Source: Kitasatospora fiedleri (GTDB lineage: Bacteria; Actinomycetota; Actinomycetes; Streptomycetales; Streptomycetaceae). Taken from it: a stretch of 64,000 nucleotides of DNA. Of this stretch, positions 26,073 through 35,352 are shown one piece after another (within the stretch, counting starts at the first letter, position 1; each line of letters opens with the position of its first letter). Under the pieces are notes generated by a model, which saw only the letters and a list, made by a program, of their open reading frames with translations, made no database searches and was not told the DNA's origin. A program made the position numbers and the translations under genes. Location: positions 6,105,001 through 6,169,000 of the forward strand of contig NZ_OX419519.1 of the NCBI RefSeq assembly GCF_948472415.1, given 5' to 3'.

Positions 26073-26450
26073 TCAGGCGTCGGCCGCCGGTCCGTTCTCC
26101 GTGGCCTCCTGGAAGTTGACGACGGCCTCCCCGTGCGCCCGCGCCCAGTCCGTCAGGGCGGCGATCGGCTCGACGAGGGTCGTGCCGAGTGCGGTCAGCC
26201 GGTACTCGACCCGTGGCGGGGCCTCGGCGTACGCGCGGCGCTCGACCAGGCCGTAGCCCTGCAGCCTGCGCAGCGTCTGGGTGAGCACCTTGCGCGAGAC
26301 GCCGCCGATCAGGTCGACGAGTTCGCCGTGCCGGCACGGTCGGCGGCTGAGCGCGAACAGGACGACCACCGCCCACTTGTCGGCGATGATCTCGATGGCC
26401 AGCCGGGCCGGGCAGTCGGCGAGGAAGACGTCCTCCGCGGGGTCGCGCAC
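26073..26450 (-). CDS. HxlR family transcriptional regulator
   Basis: About 125 aa. The domain shows the typical HxlR order: conserved cysteine in LADCPARLAIEIIADKWAVVVL, helix-turn-helix HGELVDLIGGVSRKVLTQTLRRLQGYGLVER and wing ending VEYRLTALG. I choose the GTG at 26450, because the ATG at 26501 overlaps the divergent hydrolase start and would place the palindromic operator inside the coding region. HxlR proteins often sense electrophiles or quinones through the cysteine. It likely represses the divergent alpha/beta hydrolase. Confidence 0.82.
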   Translation of the reverse strand: MRDPAEDVFLADCPARLAIEIIADKWAVVVLFALSRRPCRHGELVDLIGGVSRKVLTQTLRRLQGYGLVERRAYAEAPPRVEYRLTALGTTLVEPIAALTDWARAHGEAVVNFQEATENGPAADA

Positions 26451-26459
26451 GGGCCGAAG

Positions 26460-26475
26460 GGTACCAAGGGGTACC
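26460..26475. promoter_or_regulatory. Candidate HxlR operator
   Basis: GGTACC-AAGG-GGTACC, two perfect palindromic hexamers with a 4-nt spacer, forms a 16-bp dyad between hxlR (start 26450) and the hydrolase (start 26500). The 49-bp gap leaves little or no leader, so binding would block both promoters. Confidence 0.6.
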
Positions 26476-26499
26476 TGTCGGCTGCGTAGCGTCCTGGAC

Positions 26500-27267
26500 A
26501 TGAGTACACCGCGAACGGAAACCTACGTCCTCGTCCACGGCGCCTGGCACAACGGGCGCGTCTGGGACCGGGTGGCACCCCTGCTGACCCGGGCCGGGCA
26601 CCGCGTCCTCGCCCCCTCGCTCACCGGCCACGGCGAGCGGAAGCACCTGCTCGGCCCGGAGGTCGGGCTCGACACCCACGTCGCCGACATCACCGGCCTG
26701 ATACTGGCGGAGGACCTCACCGACGTGGTGCTGGTCGGGCACAGCTACGCGGGAATGGTCACGTCCGCCGTGGCCGACCGGCTCCCGGACCGGATCGCCG
26801 CACTGGTCCACATCGACGCGATGGTCCCGGCCGACGGCGAGAGCGCGCTCGACATCATGCCCGTGACCGAGCACCTGCTCGAACTCGCCGCCGGCACCGA
26901 CACCCCCTGGCGCATCCCGCCGCTGCCGGAACTGCCGCCGCCCGCCGGCCTGTTCGGCGTCACCGACCCGGCGGACGCGGCCTGGCTGCGCACCCTGCTC
27001 TCCGACGAGTCCGCGCGCTGCTTCCGGCAGCCGGTCCGGCTGACCGACCCGGCCGCGGACGCCATCCCCCGGACCCACATCCACTGCGTCGGCAGCGTGC
27101 CGGAGGGCGTCGTCCGCCGCCCCGTCCCCGCGACGCAGCCCAACGGCACCCCGTCGCGGGTGTGGCAGCTGCGGAGCGGCCACGACTGCATGGTCACCGT
27201 GCCGGACCAACTGGCCGAACTCCTGCTGAAGGTCGTCCACGGCAGCGAGGAACCGCAGCCCGCCTGA
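26500..27267 (+). CDS. Alpha/beta hydrolase (salicylesterase/EstC-like)
   Basis: A 255-aa cytoplasmic hydrolase. The oxyanion-hole motif VLVHGAWHNGRVW lies near residue 10, the nucleophile in VVLVGHSYAGMV near residue 80 and the likely catalytic histidine in RSGHDCMVTVPDQLAELL near the C-terminus. This set resembles small plant-type esterases/EstC. It probably begins leaderless or nearly so from the HxlR-controlled promoter. Its last seven codons and stop lie within the first copy of a 210-bp tandem duplication. Confidence 0.85.
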   Translation: MSTPRTETYVLVHGAWHNGRVWDRVAPLLTRAGHRVLAPSLTGHGERKHLLGPEVGLDTHVADITGLILAEDLTDVVLVGHSYAGMVTSAVADRLPDRIAALVHIDAMVPADGESALDIMPVTEHLLELAAGTDTPWRIPPLPELPPPAGLFGVTDPADAAWLRTLLSDESARCFRQPVRLTDPAADAIPRTHIHCVGSVPEGVVRRPVPATQPNGTPSRVWQLRSGHDCMVTVPDQLAELLLKVVHGSEEPQPA

Positions 27268-27665
27268 TGGTGCGGCGGGTCGGTCTGAAGGTGTGCCACG
27301 GGTGGCTTCCGAGCGTCGACGGATTCCCGGTGGGGTTCGTCAGCCCGGCGCAGACCCGGCCGCCACGGGGGAGAGGGCCCCGGGGAGGACGTCCACCACC
27401 GCGCACGAGACCGGCTCCGGACGGGACGAGGACCGCCAGGGGTGCGGCGGGCGCGAGAGGAACCGCAGCCCGCCTGATGGTGCGGCGGGTCGGTCTGAAG
27501 GTGTGCCACGGGTGGCTTCCGAGCGTCGACGGATTCCCGGTGGGGTTCGTCAGCCCGGCGCAGACCCGGCCGCCACGGGGGAGAGGGCCCCGGGGAGGAC
27601 GTCCACCACCGCGCACGAGACCGGCTCCGGACCGGACGAGGACCGCCAGGGGGCGGCGGGCGCGA
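27247..27665. repeat. 210-bp near-perfect tandem duplication
   Basis: Copy 1 (27247-27456) and copy 2 (27457-27665) are identical except for one G/C substitution (27422 versus 27632) and one missing T in copy 2. The unit starts with the last seven codons of the hydrolase, so copy 2 carries a displaced duplicate of the gene's 3' end. No open frame with a plausible protein crosses it. The near identity means a recent event. Confidence 0.95.
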
Positions 27666-27902
27666 CGGGCGCGACGGGAACGGTGAGCGGGACGGGTGCG
27701 GCAGGCGCGATCGGGACGGTGGCCGTCCCGGTCGGCTGCCGCGCGCCCCGCTCGGCCGGATGCTGACGGGGAGGGCCGGCGTCGGCGTGATCCCGGGGCT
27801 GGCGGCGACCGGGCCGCCCAGCGCCGGTGTCGGGCGCGGTCGCCGCCGACGCGCGGGCCGCCGAGGGGGGTGTCCGGTGCAGATCCGGCCGGACCCCGGT
27901 CG
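27268..27902. other. Intergenic region without recognisable gene
   Basis: Apart from the tandem duplication, the 635-bp stretch contains short GC-rich repeats (GCGACGGGCGCGACGGG near 27661) and no ORF with family resemblance. Long open frames on both strands are explained by high GC. The minus-strand frame of the DUF1330 gene remains open through it. Confidence 0.6.
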
Positions 27903-28175
27903 GTCGAGGCCCTCGACGATGCGGAAGTCGCGCTCGACGCCGCCGGAGAGCGCGGCCGGCGCCTCCTGGTAGGCCGCGCTCTCGCGTGCCGCGACGGCCT
28001 GTTCGAAGCTGTCGAACTCGATCAGGACGGTGCGCTCGGCGAGTCCGGCCTCGTGCGCCACGACCCGGCCGTCACGGGCGAGGACCCGGCGGCCCCCGGC
28101 CGACCGGTTGTCGGCGGCCGGCTTCTCCGGGTCCGACACGGCGCGGTAGACGCTGACCCAGTGGCCCTCGGACAT
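27903..28175 (-). CDS. DUF1330-like protein, natural stop apparently missing
   Basis: From the ATG at 28175 (GGAGGTG upstream) the protein reads WVSVYRAVSDPEKPAADNRSAGGRRVLARDGRVV in pieces, then RTVLIEFDSFEQAVAARESAAYQEAPAAL and DFRIVEGLD, covering a whole DUF1330 (dimeric alpha-beta barrel) domain of about 91 residues. The next codon is CGA, and the frame then stays open for more than 1 kb through the tandem duplication. CGA is one transition from TGA, so a lost stop is plausible. The end coordinate given is the domain end, not a stop codon. Function unknown. Confidence 0.65.
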
Positions 28176-28532
28176 GGCACCTCCAGTGGGGGGCGGGTCC
28201 ATGGTGCATCCCGCTCACGGGTTTGCCCCGGACGGGGGGCGGGCCGATGCTCTGCGAACCGGCCCGCCGTGAACCGGCCCGCCGTGGGCCGGGGCCCGCG
28301 CGGGCGGTGGCGCGGCGGACTCCCAACTCATCTCCTTTCAGCCGGACTTGATCCATTCGGCTCCGCGAAGCCACCCCGTTTACACGCACTTGACCGCCCG
28401 TTACTTTGGGCCTTGGGAGCGCTCCCACAGAACCCTCCGCTCATGGCATGAGCATGGCTTTTCCCCAGTCAGACGGCCTGCCCGGCCGGGACGGCACGGG
28501 CGGGCCCCCTCCACCAAGGCGGTGAAAGTTTC
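28176..28532 (+). promoter_or_regulatory. Leader/promoter region of the LPMO gene
   Basis: A 357-bp region without a gene. It has GC-rich repeats of the type GAACCGGCCCGCCGT (about 28255-28285), then an AT-richer part 28325-28470 carrying the CebR box. The LPMO ribosome site is a weak AAGGCGG. Confidence 0.55.
28414..28427. promoter_or_regulatory. CebR box (cello-oligosaccharide repressor operator)
   Basis: TGGGAGCGCTCCCA is a perfect match to the 14-bp palindromic CebR operator known from Streptomyces. It lies 105 nt before the LPMO start. CebR would release it when cellobiose or cellotriose is present, so the LPMO and probably the next gene are cellulose-induced. Confidence 0.92.
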
Positions 28533-29699
28533 ATGTCACGACGCAAGACCCCATCGATCGTCGCGGCCCTCGCAACCGCGGCCGCGACGATCTGCGCGCT
28601 GCTGCTGGGGCTGCCCTCGGCGCACGCGCACGGCGTGGCGATCGTGCCCGGCTCGCGCACGTACCTGTGCTACCAGGACGGGCTCACCGGGACCGGTGCG
28701 CTGACGCCGACCAACCCGGCCTGCAAGGCCGCCGTCGCGCAGAGCGGGACGACCCCGCTCTACAACTGGTTCGCGGTGCTGGACTCCAACGCGAACGGAC
28801 GCGGCCAGGGCTACGTCCCGGACGGCACCCTGTGCAGCGCCGGCAACAAGTCCCCCTACGACTTCTCCGCCTACAACGCGGCCCGGGACGACTGGCCCAA
28901 GACGCACCTCACCTCCGGTGCCGCGATCGAGGTCGACTACTCCAACTGGGCCGCCCACCCGGGTGAGTTCAGGATCTACCTGACCAGGCAGGGCTGGTCC
29001 CCGACCACCCCGCTGGCCTGGGCCGACCTGGGCCTGCTCACCACCGTCTCCAACCCGCCGCAGGTGGGCACCCCCGGGACCGACGGCGGCCACTACCGCT
29101 GGAACATGACCCTCCCGTCGGGGCGCAGCGGCCCCGCCGAGATGTTCATCCAGTGGGTGCGCTCGGACAGCCAGGAGAACTTCTTCTCCTGCTCCGACCT
29201 GGTCTTCGACGGCGGCAACGGCGAGGTGACCGGCATCCACCTGCCGACCTCCCCGTCCTCCCCGTCGCCCTCGCCCTCCCCGTCCGCGTCCCCGTCCTCC
29301 TCTCCGTCGTCCTCTCCGTCCTCCCCGGGCAACTCCCCCTCCCCGAGCCCCTCGTCCTCCCCGAGCAGCTCGCCCACCGGTCCGATGTCGAGCAGCGGCT
29401 GCATGGCGACGTACAGCGTCGTCAGCTCCTGGAACGGCGGCTTCCAGGCCGCGGTCGAGGTGATGAACCACAACACCTCGCCGATCAACTCCTGGACGCT
29501 CCAGTGGCAGACGGGCGCCGGCACCACGATCACCAGCCTGTGGAACGGTGCGCTGACCACCTCGGGCAGCAGCGTGACGGTGAAGAACGCCGCCTACAAC
29601 GGCACCGTCGCGGCGGGCTCCAGCACCACCCTCGGCTTCACCGCCAACTCCACCGGCAACAACTTCCCGACCGGCTCCCTCTCCTGCACCGCCGCCTGA
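28533..29699 (+). CDS. Secreted AA10 lytic polysaccharide monooxygenase with CBM2
   Basis: 388 aa. A signal peptide ends SAHA, releasing a mature N-terminal histidine (H33, HGVAIVPGSR) that forms half of the copper histidine brace; the second is in NWAAHPGEFRIY. ENFFSCSDLVF supplies the axial aromatic of AA10. A Ser-Pro linker (about residues 235-285) joins a C-terminal CBM2 (GCMATYSVVSSWNGGFQAAV to FPTGSLSC). The architecture matches cellulose-active streptomycete LPMOs. It oxidatively cleaves crystalline cellulose outside the cell, under the upstream CebR box. Confidence 0.93.
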   Translation: MSRRKTPSIVAALATAAATICALLLGLPSAHAHGVAIVPGSRTYLCYQDGLTGTGALTPTNPACKAAVAQSGTTPLYNWFAVLDSNANGRGQGYVPDGTLCSAGNKSPYDFSAYNAARDDWPKTHLTSGAAIEVDYSNWAAHPGEFRIYLTRQGWSPTTPLAWADLGLLTTVSNPPQVGTPGTDGGHYRWNMTLPSGRSGPAEMFIQWVRSDSQENFFSCSDLVFDGGNGEVTGIHLPTSPSSPSPSPSPSASPSSSPSSSPSSPGNSPSPSPSSSPSSSPTGPMSSSGCMATYSVVSSWNGGFQAAVEVMNHNTSPINSWTLQWQTGAGTTITSLWNGALTTSGSSVTVKNAAYNGTVAAGSSTTLGFTANSTGNNFPTGSLSCTAA

Positions 29700-29815
29700 C
29701 CCCCGCGCCCCGGTCCGGGCCCGCCGCAGCCCGCGGCCGGTCCGGACCGGGGCCTGCACGACCGTACGACCGCACGACCCACAGCCAACGTACCGACGAC
29801 ACAAGGAGGTTCGAC

Positions 29816-31057
<1,242 letters not shown>

Positions 31058-31230
31058 ACCGCGCCACTGGCGCCACCGGTGCCGCCGTCACCGCCGTCAC
31101 CGCCGCCGCGGCTGCCGTCACCGCCGTCGCGCCGGAGAGCAGACCGGGGCCGGGTCGGCAAGAGTTTCGGCAGAACGTCCGATTATCGATCGTACTGGAA
31201 GGGGTAGCTGAGGTTCCGTCAGTTAATGGA

Positions 31231-31266
31231 GCGGGAGCGGTCGTACGGGGTACGGCCCGCTCCCGC
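31231..31266 (+). promoter_or_regulatory. Inverted repeat before the glycosyltransferase
   Basis: GCGGGAGCG (31231-31239) pairs with CGCTCCCGC (31258-31266); the inner CGTAC and GTACG also pair, giving a long interrupted stem about 40 nt before the start codon. It could be an operator or a leader hairpin. Confidence 0.4.
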
Positions 31267-31303
31267 GTGATTCCGTCGGCTGACGAAAGACCAGGAGACC
31301 ACC

Positions 31304-32437
31304 GTGCGCATGCTCTTCACCGGACCGGCCGCGCCCACCCACCTGTTCCCGATGGTGCCGACCGCGCAGGCGCTGCGGGCCGCCGGTCACGAGGTGCTGT
31401 TCGCCTCGCCGGCGCCCTTCGACCAGCTCCGCCAGGCCGGGTTCCCGATCGTCGAGATCGGTGACGGCCGTTCGCTGCGCGACTCGTTCGAGGCGGTCAC
31501 CCCCGCGGGGGAGTCCGTCCGCTACGCCCGGCCGCACCTGACCCAGGACGAGATCCTCGACCGGGCGGCGGTCGCCTTCGCCCACGCCTCCCGGGCCACC
31601 GTGGACGGCCTGTACGCCGTCGCCGACGAGTGGGGGGCGGACCTGCTGGTGCACGACTCCTGCCTGGCGTCCGCCCAACTGGTCGCCGCCAAGCTGAAGA
31701 TCCCGGCCGCGCTGCACAACTTCGGCTTCAGCTCCGGCCTGGACCTGGCGGCCCGGCTGGCCGACCACTTCACCGACCTCTACGAGGCGCACGGCGTCGC
31801 GGGACCGGCCGCCACCACCCCGCTGAACATCGTCCCGGAGTCGCTCGGCGGCGACCCCGGCGGGCTGCGGATGCGTTACCTGCCCTACAACGGCGGCGGC
31901 GTGGTGCCCGCCGACCTGCTGCGTCGCGGCGGGCGGCCCCGGGTCGCCGTCACGCTGGGCACCGTGGTCACCGAGGTGGACGGCGTGGACGCGATCGCCC
32001 GGCTGGTGGCCGCCGCCGCCGAGGTCGACGCGGACTTCCTGCTCGCCGTCGGCGGCGCCGACCTCGCCGCCCTCGGTCCCCTCCCGGCCAATGTCCGGCC
32101 GCTGCCCTGGGTGCCGCTGGCGGAACTGCTGCGGGTCTGCGACGCGGTGGTGCACCACGGCGGCTCCGGCAGCGCGCTCACCGCCCTCCAGGCCGGCATC
32201 CCGCAGCTCGTGCTGCCCCAGGGCGCCGACAACTTCATCGTCGCCGACACCCTGGTCGCGGCCGGCGCGGGCCTGCGCGCCACCTCCGGCGACGTCGACA
32301 CCGCCCTGCTCGCCCGCCTGGCCACCGACCCGGCCCTGCGCGCCGCCGCCACCCGGCTGCGTGCCGAGAACGAGGCCCTGCCGACCCCCGCCGCGTCCGT
32401 CCCCGCGATCGAGGCCCTGGCGGCCGACCGCCGCTGA
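31304..32437 (+). CDS. GT1-family glycosyltransferase (macrolide-GT type)
   Basis: A 377-aa GT-B protein. The N-terminal acceptor domain starts MRMLFTGPAAPTHLFPMVPTAQALRAAGHEVLF; the C-terminal nucleotide-sugar domain has RPLPWVPLAELLRVCDAVVHHGGSGSALTALQAGIPQLVLPQGADNF in pieces, the signature of EryCIII/OleD-like enzymes. The GTG follows CAGGAG. It would transfer an NDP-sugar to a small lipophilic molecule. A strong terminator after it separates its transcript from the biosynthetic operon, so a shared pathway is possible but unproven. Confidence 0.87.
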   Translation: MRMLFTGPAAPTHLFPMVPTAQALRAAGHEVLFASPAPFDQLRQAGFPIVEIGDGRSLRDSFEAVTPAGESVRYARPHLTQDEILDRAAVAFAHASRATVDGLYAVADEWGADLLVHDSCLASAQLVAAKLKIPAALHNFGFSSGLDLAARLADHFTDLYEAHGVAGPAATTPLNIVPESLGGDPGGLRMRYLPYNGGGVVPADLLRRGGRPRVAVTLGTVVTEVDGVDAIARLVAAAAEVDADFLLAVGGADLAALGPLPANVRPLPWVPLAELLRVCDAVVHHGGSGSALTALQAGIPQLVLPQGADNFIVADTLVAAGAGLRATSGDVDTALLARLATDPALRAAATRLRAENEALPTPAASVPAIEALAADRR

Positions 32438-32474
32438 GCCCCGGCCGGGGCCGCTGGGCGTCCCGAGGCGTAGT

Positions 32475-32527
32475 CCGCCGTCGCCGGCGGCCGGGAATCG
32501 GCCTTTCCCGACCGCCGGCGACGGCGG
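32475..32527 (+). terminator. Very strong intrinsic terminator after the glycosyltransferase
   Basis: CCGCCGTCGCCGGCGG (32475-32490) and CCGCCGGCGACGGCGG (32512-32527) are perfectly complementary over 16 bp, with an inner GGGAA/TTCCC extension. It starts 38 nt after the glycosyltransferase stop. Confidence 0.88.
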
Positions 32528-32550
32528 TGGGGCCGGGCGGGGCGGCGGTG

Positions 32551-32586
32551 GCGGAAACGTGCGCGGAAACGGGTGCGGAAACGGAT
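32551..32586. repeat. Three 12-bp direct repeats (GCGGAAACG core)
   Basis: GCGGAAACGTGC, GCGGAAACGGGT and GCGGAAACGGAT follow each other without spacing. Sitting between a terminator and a likely promoter, they look like an iterated protein-binding site, though chance expansion in GC-rich DNA cannot be excluded. Confidence 0.6.
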
Positions 32587-32781
32587 GCCGGGGCGGTCAT
32601 GGAAAGGGCGGTGGGAGAATGATCTGACGGGCAGTAATTCCTATCTCCGGATGGGCACTTCGATGCATTCCTGGTGCGCTGGGTATTCGCATTCGGGTAC
32701 TCTCTGTCCGAACGGCATGGAATTCCGGGTCGGTTCGGCGGGCCTGGCGTGCGCGGCGGTGGGTGAAGGTGGGCGAGCTCG

Positions 32782-34149
32782 GTGAACGGTTCTGCGGCTG
32801 ACCCGGAGGGTGCGCCGGAGGGGGCGTCGGCGGAGGTGCGGGCCGCCCTGGCGGCGGTCTTCGACCCCGGGCTCCGGGCCGATCCGTACGGGCCGCTGGC
32901 GGTGCTGCGCGAGGCCGCCCCGGTGCTGTACGACGAGGAGTCGGGGACGCGGTTCCTGACCGGGTTCGCCGACTGCCAGGCCGTGCTGGCGGGCCCCGAC
33001 TTCGTGGTGCCGGACGGGCCGTGGCTGGCGCGGGAGCGTCCCGAGTGGGCGGCCCGCCCGGCGGCGGACTTCTTCTACGCCTCACTGCTGGGGACGAACG
33101 GGGCCGCGCACGAGCGGCTGCGCGGGCCGCTGACGGCCGTGTTCGGGCCGCGCCGGGCGGTGGAGCTGTCGGCGGGCGTGGAGAAGGTCGTCGACGAATT
33201 GCTCGACCGTTTCGAGGACGCCACCTCGGACGGCGGGGCGGCGGATTTCCAGGCGCTGGTCGGGTACCCGCTGCCGGTCGCGGTGGTCGGCGAGCTGATC
33301 GGGGTGCCCCGGGCGGAGCAGGAGCGCTTCCACCGGCTGGGGCGGGACGCCGCGCGGCTGCTGGAACCGGTGCGCTCGGACGAGGACTGGCGGCGGGCGG
33401 ACACCGCGGTGACCGCGCTGCGGGAGTACTTCACCGGCCTGCTGCGCGAACGCCGCGCCCGCCCGGCCGAGGACCTCGCCTCCGCGCTGCTGGCCCGCGC
33501 GGGGGCGGCCGGGCCCGCCTCCGCGCGGCGGGTCGGCGAGCGGGCCGCCGGCCCGTCCGGCGGACGCGAACGGCCGCCCGCCGCCCGCGAGCGGCCACCC
33601 ACCGAGAGCGAACTACCGCTCGGCGAGCGGGAGTTGGCGGATCTGCTGCTGCTGGTCTTCGTCGCCGGGTTCGAGACCACGGCCGGCCTGCTGGGCACCG
33701 CGGTGTCCGCGCTGCTGGCCCACCCGGAGCAGGCCGCGCTGCTGCGGGCCGACCCGGGGCTGCTGCCCGGCGCGGTCGAGGAGGCGCTGCGCTGGGACGG
33801 GCCGGTGCTGATGACCGAGCGGCTGGCCGCCCGTCCCACCGAGGTGGGCGGGGTGGCCGTCCCGGCCGGGGGCAGCGTGACCGCGGTGCTGGGCGCCGCG
33901 AACCGGGACCCGCGCCGCTACCCGGACCCGGACGCGTTCCTGGTCACCCGCCCGGACGTCCACGTGCTGAGCTTCGGCGCCGGGCCGCACTACTGCTTCG
34001 GCGCGGCCCTGGCCCGGCTGGAGGCGGCCGTCCTGCTGGGCCGGCTGTCGACCCGCTTCCCCCGGCTCGCCCCGGCCGGGCCGCCGGTGCGCCGCGCCTC
34101 CGCCTGCCTGCGCTCGTTCGACGTGCTGCCGCTGGCGGCCACCGGCTAG
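32782..34149 (+). CDS. Cytochrome P450
   Basis: 455 aa, bacterial class I P450. The I-helix motif LVFVAGFETTAGLLG, ExxR in EEALRWDG and heme-ligand cysteine 405 in FGAGPHYCFGAALARLEA are intact. A low-complexity Arg/Pro/Glu insertion (about residues 245-280, ARRVGERAAGPSGGRERPP) just before the I helix makes it longer than the usual 400 aa. The start is a GTG at 32782. It is first in the biosynthetic operon and probably hydroxylates or desaturates the acyl product; no dedicated ferredoxin is nearby. Confidence 0.9.
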   Translation: MNGSAADPEGAPEGASAEVRAALAAVFDPGLRADPYGPLAVLREAAPVLYDEESGTRFLTGFADCQAVLAGPDFVVPDGPWLARERPEWAARPAADFFYASLLGTNGAAHERLRGPLTAVFGPRRAVELSAGVEKVVDELLDRFEDATSDGGAADFQALVGYPLPVAVVGELIGVPRAEQERFHRLGRDAARLLEPVRSDEDWRRADTAVTALREYFTGLLRERRARPAEDLASALLARAGAAGPASARRVGERAAGPSGGRERPPAARERPPTESELPLGERELADLLLLVFVAGFETTAGLLGTAVSALLAHPEQAALLRADPGLLPGAVEEALRWDGPVLMTERLAARPTEVGGVAVPAGGSVTAVLGAANRDPRRYPDPDAFLVTRPDVHVLSFGAGPHYCFGAALARLEAAVLLGRLSTRFPRLAPAGPPVRRASACLRSFDVLPLAATG

Positions 34150-34217
34150 CGCCGCGCCGGTCGCCCGCCGAACGACCCCAGGCCGGGTCGTACCGCCCCT
34201 CCCCGAAGGACGTGCCC

Positions 34218-35348
34218 GTGAACTTCCTGCACCGCGAACGCGCCGAACTCGAAGCGCTCATGCCCGGGTTGGACCGGGCGCTGGCCCGCCACCCGCTGGC
34301 CGAACTGGAGCAGGCGCCCAGCCCGGCGATCGCCGCCTTCAAGGAGGCCGGCGGCCCCGGGCTGCTGGTGCCCGCCGCCCACTCCGGCGCCGGGGCGAGC
34401 GCGTTGCAGGCCGTCCGGGTGCAGCGCGCGGTCGGCGCCCGCTGCCCCTCGCTCGCGGTGGCCACCACCATGCACCACTTCTCGGTCGCGGGCCTGGTCG
34501 AGGCCGCCGAGTACTCCGACGGCCCGGAGGGGGTGCTGCTGGAGACCGTCGCCAAGCAGCGGCTGCTGGTCGCCTCCGCCTTCGCCGAGGGCCGCCCGGG
34601 CCAGAACATCCTCACCCCGCACCTCACCGCCGAGCGGCGCGGCGACCGGATCGTGCTGAACGGCAGCAAGATGCCGTGCAGCCTCTCCCGCTCGATGGAC
34701 CTGCTGACCGCCTCCGTCGCCCTGCCCGGCCCGGACGGCGTGCCGCGGCTGGCGGTCGCGCTGATCCCGGCCGACAGCCCCGGCATCACCGTCCACCCGT
34801 TCTGGGGCACGCCGATCCTGGCGGGCGCCGAGAGCGAGGAAGTCCGGCTCACCGACGTCGAGTTGGACCCGAGCATGGTGGTGGCCACCGAGGTCACCGC
34901 CGACGCGGTGCCGGACGCGCTCAACGTCGCGGGCTTCCTCTGGTTCGAACTGCTGCTGACCGCCGGCTACCTCGGCGTCGCCAGCGCCCTGGTCGAGCGC
35001 GTCCTCCAGCGCCCCGGCGCCGACCGGGACGACCCGACGCCGTACCTCGTCCCGGTCGAGGGCGCGATGCTGGCCGTGGAGGCCGTCGCCCGGGCGATGG
35101 CCGAGGAGGAGTGGGACGAGGCGCTGCTGGTCCGGGCGCTGACCGCCCGCTACGCCGCGCAGGACGCGATCGCCGAGACCACCCGGACCTGCCTGGCCGC
35201 GCTCGGCGGAATGTCCTTCATCGGCTCGCCGGACGGCGCCTACCTCGCCTCCGCCGCCGTCGGCCTGACCTTCCACCCGCCCGCCCGCACCAGGATGGCC
35301 CGCCCGCTGCGGGAGTACCTGGACGGCCGCCCGCTGCGGATCGGCTGA
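34218..35348 (+). CDS. Acyl-CoA/acyl-ACP dehydrogenase-like protein
   Basis: 376 aa from a GTG at 34218 (GAAGGA 7 nt upstream). The fold follows the acyl-CoA dehydrogenase family: N-terminal helices (AFKEAGGPGLLVPAAHSGAGASALQ), a middle beta domain (NILTPHLTAERRGDRIVLNGSKMPCSLSRSMDLLT in pieces, GITVHPFWGTPILAGAESEEVRLTDVELDPSMVV) and a C-terminal four-helix bundle ending in a GGMSFIGS region. The usual catalytic glutamate context is not obvious, so it may act on carrier-bound substrates or be an oxidase or hydroxylase variant. Placement suggests alpha,beta-desaturation of an acyl chain. Confidence 0.8.
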   Translation: MNFLHRERAELEALMPGLDRALARHPLAELEQAPSPAIAAFKEAGGPGLLVPAAHSGAGASALQAVRVQRAVGARCPSLAVATTMHHFSVAGLVEAAEYSDGPEGVLLETVAKQRLLVASAFAEGRPGQNILTPHLTAERRGDRIVLNGSKMPCSLSRSMDLLTASVALPGPDGVPRLAVALIPADSPGITVHPFWGTPILAGAESEEVRLTDVELDPSMVVATEVTADAVPDALNVAGFLWFELLLTAGYLGVASALVERVLQRPGADRDDPTPYLVPVEGAMLAVEAVARAMAEEEWDEALLVRALTARYAAQDAIAETTRTCLAALGGMSFIGSPDGAYLASAAVGLTFHPPARTRMARPLREYLDGRPLRIG

Positions 35349-35352
35349 ACCG

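Larger units (their letters stand above)
32438..32781 (+). promoter_or_regulatory. Regulatory gap before the biosynthetic operon
   Basis: The 344-bp gap contains, in order, a strong terminator (32475-32527), three 12-bp direct repeats (32551-32586) and an unusually AT-rich stretch (about 32615-32730) with repeated GCATTC. The AT-rich part is the probable promoter for the P450-led operon. No ORF of note. Confidence 0.5.

Noticed and set aside
26451..26501. ATG at 26501 as HxlR start
   Set aside because: It overlaps the divergent hydrolase ATG and would put the GGTACC dyad and both promoters inside coding sequence; the GTG at 26450 is more consistent.
27194..27686. Internally repeated protein frames over the tandem duplication
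   Set aside because: The repeat in the protein is simply the 210-bp DNA duplication read through on either strand; no start signal or recognisable fold.
32471..32590. Possible CRISPR or iteron-plasmid origin from hairpin plus short repeats
   Set aside because: Only three contiguous 12-bp units without spacers, and the hairpin is a simple terminator; no Rep or Cas gene nearby.
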